This document shows positions 1 to 10,245 of a DNA stretch of 64,000 nucleotides, piece by piece. Each line of letters starts with the position of its first letter. The first letter of the stretch is position 1. The stretch is from assembly GCA_024752435.1 (NCBI GenBank), contig CP103027.1:1426001-1490000 (forward strand), written 5' to 3'. Source of the DNA: Allantophomopsis cytisporea. Lineage: Eukaryota; Ascomycota; Leotiomycetes; Phacidiales; Phacidiaceae. The translations under genes were made by a program, and so were the position numbers. Below the pieces are notes generated by a model. The model was not told the DNA's origin. It did not search any database and was given only the letters and a program-made list of their open reading frames with translations.

Positions 1-1666
1 GGCCGAACAAGACGCTGTGGAACAGGCAAGAATTGAAGAAGAGCAACGCCTTGCTGATGAGGATCGTCGAAGAGCTGCAGAGGAGAGAGCTGCTACTGCT
101 GAAGCGAGAAATGGTGGTGCAGAGCAAATAGGCCGAAGAACATCGCAGCGCGAACGTAGAGCTGCAAGTAGTGGAATGCCTTCCGGAGTACCCCTTCAAG
201 GTCGTGCTACTGAGGGAGCTACAGTTGGTGGTGGTGGCGGTGATGGCGCATGGGATCAACCAGGTAATCCACGTGCACGAGGCGCGAGTACTGCATCAGG
301 TCAACCACAATCAACAACAGCTCCAGATCCTGCACGTCCATCCAAACCCACAGCGCAACCGGAAATGGCGAGTGAAGAGGGAGTTCCAAAAAGGCCTGCG
401 CAATCATCATTCCCTCATGCGTTCGAAAGATGGGAGACTTTATCAGCGCATTGGGAAGGGCTCACATCGTATTGGATCCGGCGCCTCGAAGAAAACAGCA
501 ATGAGGTTAGCAGAGATCCTCTGGGCCAGCAAATGTCGCGTCAAATCACGGATCTAGCTGCTGCAGGCGCAAATCTCTTCCATGCCGTCGTTGAACTTCA
601 GCGATTGCGTGCCTCGTCAGAGCGCAAATTCCAGAGGTGGTTTTTTGAAACGCGTACCGAGAGAGAACGCTCTCAGGAAATGATTGCAGGACTTGAGCAG
701 CAACTTCTTGATGAGAGAAGAAGTAGAGCAGAGTTGGTTGCTGAAGGTGTTAAGCGTGAGCAAGTTAAAGGGAATTTTGAACAGCTTCTCGCAGAGAAGG
801 AGCGTGAGTTAAAAATCTCCAAGGATGAGGCGAAACGAGCATGGGAGGAATTAGGACGAAGAGAGCAGGAAGAGAGGAACCGTACTGCGTCACTTCGTGA
901 CGGTCTGCCCACACTGGTCGGCGGAGTACAGGTGGTTCCAATGATGCAAGGCGGTCCAAGACAAGGCCCATCATCAGAGCGTCCACAATCCCGTGGAGGA
1001 CCTGTCAGACAAGAGCCAGAAGGTGGGGCTGATGATTCGGACTCGACATATCGTCAGTATGTTCGTGGCCGTCGTAATGAAACCGCAGACCCATTTGTCG
1101 AGACTGCACGTCCGACTGGTGCACCACCACAATCACCCATTACTCCACCAGGAAGAGGTACCACCACAGGACATACAGCTGTTGTCTCAAGCGGTCAACC
1201 TCAATATGTCCAGGCCCCAAGTGTTCAGCCACCTTCTTCCGGGACTTGGTCTCAGAGTCAGCCTGCAGTAGCCTCCCCAACCAGCCCACCTGTTTCCGAA
1301 GGTCCTTACAGCGACGAAGGCTGGGAACTTGACTCACAGGGTGACTATGTACTGGATCCACAAGGCAATCGTATTCGTTATCACAGTCCAAGCTCTGATC
1401 ATGGTTTCCGTGATTCCTATGGTCGTCCACCTATTGGAGGAGTGGAGTATGGCTCTGGTTCTACACCAACTGGTGGAAGACCGGGGGGTATGTACATCCC
1501 TGACGAGGACGAGGTTGATTATGAAGGTGCCGGATATGGCGATGAGGGAATCGGAGCAGGATGGGAGGCTGTTCCACGGCATCAACATCCGACACGGCTA
1601 AGCGATGTGCTGGAAGAAGACGAGAGGAGCAGGACCAGCGCCAGTCAAGTCAGCCATAATCGCTAG
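1..1666 (+). CDS. 3' part of a large coiled-coil / low-complexity protein (5' end outside window)
   Basis: The frame is open from base 2 to a TAG at 1664-1666 (554 residues), with no start codon that has to be used, so the gene begins upstream of the window. The visible part opens with a highly charged Glu/Arg/Ala stretch, then a Ser/Gly/Pro-rich disordered segment. A more conserved-looking helical block follows (about residues 140-290) containing WETLSAHWEGLTSYWIRRLE and a long charged coiled coil. The last ~250 residues are rich in Pro, Ser, Gly and Gln, with many acidic residues near the end. No catalytic motif is visible. I do not recognise the family; the mix of coiled coil and disordered tail suggests a scaffold or structural role, but that is inference. 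No intron signal is needed anywhere in the visible part. Confidence 0.75.
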   Translation, partial: AEQDAVEQARIEEEQRLADEDRRRAAEERAATAEARNGGAEQIGRRTSQRERRAASSGMPSGVPLQGRATEGATVGGGGGDGAWDQPGNPRARGASTASGQPQSTTAPDPARPSKPTAQPEMASEEGVPKRPAQSSFPHAFERWETLSAHWEGLTSYWIRRLEENSNEVSRDPLGQQMSRQITDLAAAGANLFHAVVELQRLRASSERKFQRWFFETRTERERSQEMIAGLEQQLLDERRSRAELVAEGVKREQVKGNFEQLLAEKERELKISKDEAKRAWEELGRREQEERNRTASLRDGLPTLVGGVQVVPMMQGGPRQGPSSERPQSRGGPVRQEPEGGADDSDSTYRQYVRGRRNETADPFVETARPTGAPPQSPITPPGRGTTTGHTAVVSSGQPQYVQAPSVQPPSSGTWSQSQPAVASPTSPPVSEGPYSDEGWELDSQGDYVLDPQGNRIRYHSPSSDHGFRDSYGRPPIGGVEYGSGSTPTGGRPGGMYIPDEDEVDYEGAGYGDEGIGAGWEAVPRHQHPTRLSDVLEEDERSRTSASQVSHNR

Positions 1667-2218
1667 TCGTCTTACAAACAACTGCAGTTGTTCATGAAGC
1701 TGACATTGATGGGTTCACGTTTGCTCGAATTGTATATGAGAGGAGTTTGGAGCATTTCACGGAATTTTCATGGAGTTGTCTTTTTTTTTTTTTTTTTTTG
1801 AAAGTTGACGAAAAGTCCAGTGCATTGCGCTTGGCTGGAGCATTGTATGGCGTTTGAGGAAGCAGATTTGTTTGATGGCTGATGTCGCACCCTAATTTTG
1901 TAGTCATAAGTGCTTCTCAGCCAGGAATTTTTAATTTTCTTCAAAACCGAAATAGCTAGATTACTTCATAAAGATTTCTGGACTATCATTCCGGTTTCAT
2001 AAATAATCATGCCAACGTGACGTCGCCATTCATAGGTAGTACGAACAGCAGCTCTTGGTGGCGTAGTACTGAGGCTGACAATCAGCCTCGCCGGCCGCTA
2101 AACTCAATACAGGTATGATGCCAAAATGTAGAGCTTCATCGAATATCATTATTTGTGATCGAATGACCATTGCACTCTCAAACCTACCTCGACGTCCAAG
2201 TCCGATATTCCAGGGAAC
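1667..2218. other. intergenic, between two plus-strand genes
   Basis: No coding frame or RNA gene is visible. A run of about 19 T lies near 1781-1799, in the presumed 3' UTR of the upstream gene. A TGACGTC element (CRE-like) lies near 2018-2024, about 200 bases before the SCO1 start. Confidence 0.6.
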
Positions 2219-3249
2219 ATGTCGAAACCAATCATCCCCTCGCGGGCACTTCTGTCCAGCTTTCCCCGCGCCTTCACCTCCACATCTATTACCTCCACCC
2301 GCAACTTTTCCTCAAGATGTCTCCGCGCATCACCATCCTCCACAGCCAATGCAGCTCTCTCCCGCGGCGGATACGGTCGTAGAGCATTCACCACCACGCC
2401 TTGCAAGCAATATAAGACGGTCGAGGAGGCCAGAAGTAGACATAAATCCGGTGTAGGTCCATCAATCTCTCCAATTTCCTAGTCATTCATTCCCTAGCCG
2501 TTTGTTGCAATTGATCCATGAACAGAATGCTAACGTTTTTGTAATAGCCATTTTCCTGGCGCGCGGGTCTCATCTATCTCGTTGCCGGTGTCGGTCTCGC
2601 CTTCTACTTCCGCTACGAAAAAGACCGCATAGCGCGCCAACGTATCGCTGAGGCGGCCAAGGGCGTCGGCAAGCCGAAGGTTGGGGGTAAGTTCGAACTG
2701 GTGGATCAGGAGGGGAGGCCGTTTACGGAACAGGAGCTTTTAGGACGGTATTCGCTAGTAAGACTCCCTTGTCTCCCAATGAGGCTGTGAAGCTCCGGCC
2801 GATACTGATGTATATTGCTTTAGGTGTATTTCGGCTTCTCCCATTGCCCTGATATCTGTCCCGAGGAACTCGATAAGATGTCTACGATGATTGACCTGGT
2901 CAATGCTTCTAAGCCAAATGCTATGCGTCCGGTTTTCATCACTTGTGACCCGGCCCGCGATACCCCTGCCGTTCTTAAGACTTATCTCTCTGAGTTCCAT
3001 CCTAGCCTTATTGGCTTGACTGGCACGTGGGAGCAGGTCAAGGCTGTGTGCAAGGCTTATCGCGTCTATTTCTCTACGCCGCAGGGTGTGAAGCCTGGCC
3101 AGGATTATTTGGTGGATCACAGTATCTACTTCTACCTTATGGACCCGGAGGGAGATTTCGTAGAGGCTATTGGTAGACAACATAGCCCTGAGCAGGCAGC
3201 GAGGATCATTTTGGATCATATGAGTGACTGGAGGGGGAAGATTGTGTAA
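2219..3249 (+). CDS. SCO1: SCO1-type mitochondrial copper chaperone for cytochrome c oxidase
   Basis: Three exons (2219-2452, 2548-2757, 2824-3249) join in phase 0 to give 289 residues, a normal length for the Sco family. The N-terminus is rich in Ser, Arg and Thr and lacks acidic residues, as expected for a mitochondrial presequence. Exon 2 opens with a single membrane segment (about residues 80-98, FSWRAGLIYLVAGVGLAFYF), after which the thioredoxin-like domain faces the intermembrane space. Exon 3 carries the copper-binding motif GFSHCPDICPEEL (Cys156, Cys160) and the distal copper-ligand His247 in DYLVDHS. Sco proteins deliver copper to the CuA site of Cox2. Introns have GTAGGT and GTAAGA donors, and the first has a GCTAAC branch point. 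The ATG at 2219 gives the presequence; no other start is plausible. Confidence 0.93.
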
Positions 3250-3798
3250 AGACTAGTAGAGGGGGACCTGTATATTTGTACGATTAGATGGAAAGATTTA
3301 TTTCACTCATTTGTATGCCTATAAAGCTTAAAAGTCGCACAATGGAACAATGGGTATAAGACATAAAGGATACCACCCGTCAGCGAGATTCAATATGCTT
3401 AGTGAAAAGATCCTCGAGTGCGTAGATAATGCAGATTCCGTCATCCCATGCAATCTCTAGGCCTTCCACGGAACTTCTTTCATATATCATCAATCAAATG
3501 AGTCGAACAACTCCCTTATTCCTAATCGTGCCATACTAGCCAGCTTTTGGTTTCGACTTGGAAGGAAAAGATTGACATGGATGGGAGAATGAGTGATAAT
3601 GGTAGCACCATTCAGTACAGTCGCCGTCGGCGTTACAGTCCTTGGCATTGAGCCACATCACGAGCGGTGCGGTACTCTGAGAACGTTAACGTCAAAAGAC
3701 GTCTCTTCCTGGAAATTTTCAAGTCTCAAAGCTAGTGGTTTCATGAATTGATTTACGAAGGCTCAATTGGATATTGCTAAATTCAATCTACGACCTGT
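3250..3798. other. intergenic between convergent genes
   Basis: This is the 3' flank shared by SCO1 (plus) and the next gene (minus). It must hold both polyadenylation regions. I see no coding frame, repeat or RNA gene. Confidence 0.5.
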
Positions 3799-4856
3799 TT
3801 ACTCATCTCCTCCCCAACCGTTACCAATATATACATTTCGGACCGTGACACCCGCTTCCGTAACCCTACTAGAATCAACCCGTCCAGTGTTCCTCTGCCG
3901 CATACTCCTCATGGAGATTCCTTGGCTTCCTGGTTGCATGAGCTCAACAGGACCTGTCTTCTTGCCTAAAACGGCATTTCGAATTGTAGGACTGTATTCA
4001 TCGAATACTTGATTCTGCACCGATGTTTCAGTATCTGCAGCCCCAAGGGACTGTGGCAAATCCAATCTGGGAGTCCAAAGTACTTCGATGCGATGATGAT
4101 CTTTCCGCACATAATGCGTGAAGAGCTTGACGATCAGCGATATGCCTGTGAAGTAGCTGATCCATTTGACCCAAGGATGGCTGAAGAAGCCATCATGAGG
4201 CTTAGAGGTCAAAATATGAACTTCATTCTCCAAGAGAGGAAAGCTTATGTCCACTGAGCCTCTGTAGGAAAGTGATGTGATGAGTCGTTGAATTTGAAAT
4301 CTCAACTGGTGGTAATCTGCCTCTGTCACCTTCTTGGAGATGCGTAATCTACACAAGTGTTAAAAGGGATGACTACACGACAATAGGAGCATTCTTACCT
4401 TCCGGTACGCCATGTTTGCTGCTCCCACTCCTCACACCAAGCTCTTAAAGTCGGGATATTGTCATCCTCTTTCAGTGACACATGTTCTGGGCTATCATTC
4501 CTGTCCAGGACGATAACAGTCGGGAACTGGAAAGACAAGGGGCTATGTTGGTCTTCTGTTTCGTCTTGTGGGCTTCCAAGAAGAAGATTTGAGATATCGA
4601 CCCAGAAATCAAAATCGAAGACTCTTGTCTCGGCCGTGTTTGAAGCATTTGGCTTCACAAGATGGGAGCCTGTGATACGGATTGTAATATGGGGCGGAAT
4701 TTTCACTTGTGCTTTGACGATGTCGTAAAGGACTAAAGCAGTTTCTTGTGGGGCAGATCTTGACTGTGGTACGTGTATCATGGTTGTGCTTTCATTGAAA
4801 CTCTTGACAAAGTTCGAAGAATTCTCCTTTTTGTCGTCGTGTTTCTTGGTAGCCAT
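3799..4856 (-). CDS. conserved fungal one-pass membrane protein, function unknown
   Basis: Two exons (4856-4399 and 4348-3799) are joined by a 50-base intron with a GTAAGA donor and TAG acceptor, splitting an Arg codon, to give 335 residues. The N-terminus is charged and Lys-rich with no signal peptide. The middle contains a beta-rich region (PPHITIRITGSHLV, then FDFDFWVDIS) and the segment LSYRGSVDISFPLLENEVHI. One clear hydrophobic helix follows (WISYFTGISLIVKLFTHYV), with a hydrophilic C-terminus after it. The layout resembles a family of uncharacterised fungal proteins that share the YRG-x-FP block before a membrane segment; that match is from memory of the family only. No enzyme motif is visible. 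It is convergent with SCO1. Confidence 0.8.
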
Positions 4857-6408
4857 TGTGTGGAGAAATTAAACCGCAGTACGCTGAAGTCTTTGAAGAG
4901 TCTAGGTCTGCGTCGAAAGAGTTTGGAAATGTTGAATAGGGTTTAAAAGCAGAGAGTCATGCTATGCAAGTTCAAATCCTGGAGCATAGAAACAAAACTA
5001 ACTCTTGATGTAGAGATAGGTACAGCAGAAATTGATCGGACCGATCATAACTTTCGATGTTCAATGCAGTACTACATCATGCTTATGGAGGCTGTGCTAA
5101 GGTGCTTTGTCAGTATATTGATTCCCTTATTCTCACTTATTCTCAGATGATTGTGGCTAAATGTGGAATGTCATCCGAATCAAGAGGCCCAATAAGGTAC
5201 GCCAAGGATTTATAGTACATCAAGAGAACCTGAAAGCTTAATTCTGTACCAACCAAGTGTTAAAAACCCGCACCCGATCCGGAATATCGGAAGTGCCCCG
5301 GATAATTGTTTCACCTGTAGACATACACATCTTCATCTCTAAGCTTATCACCAGCCTAATCCACCGTCACCCTTGACCCACCATCTCTTTATCTTGATGA
5401 CATGTCAATGTTAGCATTTCCACACAACATGATTAATCCAGCGGGTCAGATTTGCCTCGGCACACTCAAGCTGATCGCAGGTATGAACAACCTAGGACGA
5501 GCAACTATAGAATCTGCAGCTACTCAAGAAGTTCGAAGAGAGACATCTAATCGCTTTTACTACATATTCCATCCGTCGTGCCTCTTGAAGTTTTTGTGCG
5601 ATATCCAGAAAGAAGACACCAAGGATAAATCAAAACACCAATAATTTGTTTCAAAATTACCAAATCAGGTAATTGAAACGGTCAAAACTGAGCATGAAGC
5701 ACTACTCAAGGCGCATCTAGAAATTGTAATCTGAAGCCTAAGTATCTGGAACCCTCCGAATGTTCCGTAGGGCTCTATAATATATGATTCCACCTGAACA
5801 AAACCGATAGGGTTGAAGTTCCCGGGTAGGTACCCTGGGTAAAGGTTATAGGATGCGTGGCTAACACTGGATTTATCTCTTACGCCAATCAAAAACCCAT
5901 TAGGAAAACACATTCTATCTGCTCCTAAAGGATTCCCACGTGCTACAAGTCAATCCGATTTTGGGCCAATAATGGAATAGCATATCATGGTGGCAGGACT
6001 CTTCTGTATTTTGTATTAATCTTTCTGTTTGCGGTCTTTTGCTGCATGACAAAGCTTAGTATGTTGCGGACAGATGTACACTTTTGGACCTCAAAACAAA
6101 ATCTCACCATATTTGGAGCGGACAGTTTGCTCCTTTGAGACCACTTACAAGATTTGAAAAATGAACGTGTGTGTGGTATGCATATGCATAGGTGCTTATG
6201 TTTATGCTTGTTTGCAAGGGAATTAGAGGTGCGTTTGCTTAGATCTACAGCCTTACCCGATATCGTGTCAGCTAAAGCGGGTTTAGGTCCCAAATCCAGT
6301 AAGCTTTTCTGTATGAGTTCGACTATAACTCAACAGCAGAAATCATTTTATCAAATCCTGAAACAATGATAAACTAAGAATTAATTCATTAAGATAATCT
6401 CTCAGTCT

Positions 6409-6790
6409 TTATTTCTTTGTAGGTAGCGAGAACCTATGAGCTTCACTCCTGTTTTGTACTAAGACAACTTTAAAGAGCGCTCTATTAAGGACTGGACGAG
6501 CCTTCTGATGCTCCCAAATCCCCTTTTCGGCCAAGTGCTTTGAGTTGGACTTCTTCGCTATAAACAAGACTACTGAAAAAGATTCAGCGCGCAGATCCAC
6601 TTCGAGTTCCTTTGTCCCTCCTTTTTCTTAGCTTCCCTTGCTTTAGGTCATCCGATCAACAGCACCTGCATTCGATACTGCTGTTCATCTGCAGCCCCAA
6701 TCTTTTTGTCAATAACCCGTAGCATCTTAGGTGTAAGAGGCTTTTGATATCCACCTGATTCCCAGGTACGTTTTGAAGTAGAGGAGTCAT
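6409..6790 (-). pseudogene. possible degraded coding remnant
   Basis: Read on the minus strand, two nearby stretches look protein-like. One, near 6640-6780, reads PLTPKMLRVIDKKIG followed by ADEQQYRMQVLL and ends in a stop. The other, ending in a stop at 6409, contains KHLAEKGIWEHQKARPVLN. They are in different frames, and no convincing intron links them. I do not recognise the family. A broken gene or transposon relic is the simplest reading; chance open frames remain possible. Confidence 0.2.
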
Positions 6791-6943
6791 ATGCTAGTTT
6801 TGCTTGTAGTGTTTTCGGTGTTATAAAATTTGCCCCGTCAATCTCAGGGGCTTATTCTCGGTCTGCATCTAAATTTTTCAAGTCTGTACACTGAAAGCAA
6901 TATTGATTGATACCATTTGATTCGGAATAAACGAAACTAATCT

Positions 6944-7120
6944 AGCTATCGGTTTCACATCCTTCGGCGCCATAATGGCAAGACAGAATACATCACCAAA
7001 GGAATTGACTTCGTAACCATAATCTACGACGACGGCCTAAACACAGATGCCAAGAAGACACATTTCACACTTGAGAAGTTTTCTTACAAGCTCACGGCTG
7101 TTTGGAACATGGCTCAATAA
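6944..7120 (+). pseudogene. possible degraded coding remnant
   Basis: A 58-codon frame that looks coding-like (contains KTEYITKGIDFVTIIYDDG and TDAKKTHFTLEKF) follows a possible acceptor (AATCTAG) and ends at a stop at 7118-7120. No start codon and no continuation are visible. The family is not recognised, so it is listed only as a probable relic. Confidence 0.2.
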
Positions 7121-8740
7121 TTGTTGACTGGAAAGTGCGGTCTTACATTTTGTCGAATGCTTAGAGAAAGTCATATTGAGTATATGCTGCTGGAAAGGGC
7201 CCTCCCCCCTATTTTTGTCTTGTGGGCGGGAATCAAAGGTACACCAAACGATTGGCATAGGTGAGTGGACCTGTTCTTGGAGACTCGTCTGTACTTCGAG
7301 CAGTAAAATCGGTTTATACTCAAGGCGTAAAACCTGTCGGTGTTGAAGATCAGGTACTACAAAGGGTAGAGGTAATTTTGAATAGGAAGAAAATACTTAC
7401 GAGTTCTACATGAAAATGATATTTTTATATTCGATATAGTTTTGATAAATATTTTTCATTTATTTTCCAATAAGCGCGCTCTTAATGTTAGTTCACCTAC
7501 CAGGTTTGCACTAATATTCTTAATGTGTAGCGAATTATAGTATAACCTTAATTGTAGTGCAAGACCACCTCTACTTGTAGTGCCACTACATTTTCAGTCA
7601 CACTATACAGTGTGCCCCGGTTATTTCTACACAATTGTTCCACCGTAAGTGTACTCTTAATTACAATCCGAGTCAAAAATTTATTCAGATAGCCTAAATG
7701 GTATAAATACGATTTCTGCATTCAGCTTTGTAAGCCGATTACTTTCACGATGAACCCATCTGATCTTTACACCAGACCCACCTTTCTTACGCTGCCAACT
7801 GCCCACCCATTCGTAGCTTATGTATGCTTTTGGCGGATATCATAATCAGGCCACGGCGAAAGCAACCTCGTATGTAAAACTGATGGTGAGGGACGAAGAC
7901 TTGGGGCCTCAAGAAGGATTAATTACATGCGGCTCGGTGACGCGGACCGGCCAGCCAACTGTAACACAAAATACTCAACTATCCGTTGACCGCGAATGTA
8001 ACACTAATACTTTCCCAGTATTGGCAAGGCTTTTTATCACTTCTATGCACCTTAAATACGAGCTCCACAATGCTTGATTTTTCTGATGCCAAGCTGTGAA
8101 GAATTTCTCGTCAAGATATCAATAGATCTTTATGAGATTTACCAAATTTGTATAGAATTATAGTATCTCCACAAGGAAGATTATATAGTAATATCTATTT
8201 GCTAATGCTTTATTCATAGTTTCGAGTTTCTATGATTGGATTATCATTAAGTCTCAGTAGTGATGTAAACATTTCACCTTATGCCTTCTTTGTGAATTTT
8301 TGTCATCATCATACAGGACAATAAAGTGTTACATTTACATTCAATGGAATGACTGTTTCTTCAAATAATCTTTGGTATGCTGCAGTCAGCTTAGGTAGGC
8401 TATGGATCAATATTGTGATGCTCATCGTGGCTTTCAGTAATCGTTGCAAGATGAAGCCGAGGCCATCGTAACTCCTTTCACCTTTCTTCTACATTCCAAG
8501 AGTCAGGATATTGATATGTATAAGAACGACTCTTGCTGCCAGTCTCAAGATCATCTTCAGATCATCTTCATCAATTCCAAGAACTTTCTACGACAACTCC
8601 AGTTACCAGCCTTTCCCCAAAATCTATATCAATCTTGTCAATACTAAGTAAGCTGTCCTTCACTTGAATTTTTCCCGAAAGCGTATAGAAAAAGGGTGAT
8701 TACTTAGGAACCATTCAAATAGATACACAAATCAGTCACC

Positions 8741-9415
8741 ATGAAGCTCAATATCTTCTACGCCTCCATCGTCTCCGTCCTTGCCTGGACCGTCAACAGT
8801 GCCCCTACCGCCGACGAACTTGGTCCCCTCTCCCCACCTACACTCAACACCAACGCTGCAATTGACCAAACCTTCACTCTGACGGCAGACACACAGAATG
8901 GTGTCGGAAAAGCCATTGTTCTTGCCCAACCAGGCGGCAACACCACCAGCCTTGATGGCCTAGGACTCGCAACCCGCGACAGCATCATCAAGAAGAGAAA
9001 CTACTACTACTGCACCGGAGTAATTCACCCGTTCATTTCCCAAGCACAAACCCCTTATATAGTTTCAGAGACACAAATTTCTAACATATTGTCATGCGAA
9101 AAATAGACCCCAGCACCAACCATCGATGACAGTAATGTCATCATCAACACCGTCCGCTCAGACAACACGGTCATTACCGTGACTGCAGACTACTGTTGGG
9201 AATGGAGCTACGGAGCCGCTATTGGCTACATCTGCGCTACTCCATGTGGAGGATTCACCGTGGGAACAACTTGGATTGCGGATACTATGGCCTTTATCTT
9301 GGCGAACTGCGTGAACAACGGACAGGCCGGAATTGTGTATGATAACAGTGGTGTTTACTACGAGGTTGGCCTTGAGCATACTGGGGAGTCTTTGCCTCAG
9401 TACTCTGCTTGCTAA
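8741..9415 (+). CDS. small secreted cysteine-containing protein with Kex2-type propeptide
   Basis: Two exons (8741-9019, 9107-9415) flank an 87-base intron with a GTAATT donor, CTAAC branch point (9081-9085) and TAG acceptor, in phase 0, giving 195 residues. Residues 1-20 form a classic signal peptide (Lys near the start, hydrophobic core, cleavage near VNSA-P). A Thr/Asn/Gly-rich propeptide follows and ends in the basic site Lys84-Lys85-Arg86. The remaining ~109 residues (from Asn87) hold six cysteines (91, 123, 136, 140, 161, 195) and aromatic-rich segments such as NYYYCTG and DYCWEWSYG. An even number of cysteines suggests disulfide bonds in a secreted product. The protein has no recognised domain. 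Size, secretion and cysteines resemble effector-candidate proteins, but the role is unknown. Confidence 0.85.
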
Positions 9416-10245
9416 GAGGGTGGGTAGTTAAGAATCGAGCTCTCCTATTAGTGGGGACGTTTGATGGCTTGGGGATAAGGACTCACACTTGCAAGTTTGT
9501 CATAGGCTTGGCTTTTAGATTTATGTTCGCTCTTTTAGGTTTCCTTCACTAGTTTCCATTCAACATGGAAATCATATGTTAACTGATCTTAGTTCAGGAT
9601 CATAGAGACATTTATCCCATTCGAGACTAGCTGTGATGTTTTCTGTGTGAGAAGCATAATCGATCTCAAGTGGAAAGTAATGCTTGCAACCCCCTCATGA
9701 ATAGTCATGAGACGATTGTTTTGAAAGTTGATTGTAGCAGGGGTTTTCCACAACGGTGGAGCCACAGCTCTAGTAAACATTTTTGAGGGCACCACAACTC
9801 GTGACTATGAGTCAATTCAGAACGCATCCAAAAGCTACAACAAAACCCACATCTCCCCGAAAATCATAATCACAATTCACTACCGATTCCAACATTTTCG
9901 AGTGCAGAAAGTCTCATCTTATTACTACCCCAGAAACTTCTCCTAGATACACAGAAGCAAGCGCAAACGCAAACTGACAAGATACGCCAGCAACCCCAGA
10001 GACGCCAGCCATGTAGCAGCACTCCACGCCGCCAGAAACAAGATTAAGCCGCCACCAAACCCCTGTCAATCCTCAAATCGCATCTAAACGTCAAACGTCA
10101 AGGAAGTATCACATCGCATCAAACGCATCGCATCAAATTATGCCAAACAAACCGCCAACCAAATGCACATCTATTAAGCTTTTACTTCACTTCACAAGCA
10201 CATAGCCACCCAGTTATGTCTTAAATCGGCGGCTCAGAGGATTTC
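9416..10245. other. intergenic between convergent genes
   Basis: This is the 3' flank of the secreted-protein gene (plus) and of the Raptor gene (minus). Short frames in 9590-9946 have no coding character. Near 10090-10140 a CATCGCATCAAA-like motif is repeated a few times. Nothing else is seen. Confidence 0.45.

Larger units (their letters stand above)
4857..8740. other. 3.9-kb AT-rich gene-poor gap with decayed coding scraps
   Basis: Composition turns clearly AT-rich, most strongly around 7400-7700 and 8090-8450. Frames are short and interrupted. Two fragments look coding-like (see the pseudogene entries), on opposite strands, and neither can be extended through plausible introns. The pattern is what an old transposon or gene hit by RIP-type C-to-T mutation would leave, but no terminal repeats or target-site duplication could be seen. 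No RNA gene was recognised. Confidence 0.45.

Noticed and set aside
4940..5000. tRNA-like TTCAAATCC box near 4972
   Set aside because: No matching A box or acceptor-stem pairing could be found at the right distance.
7750..8077. Possible small gene after a TATA-like box near 7700
   Set aside because: The frames at 7750 and 7820 are short, differ in phase, share no splice sites and have no recognisable motif.
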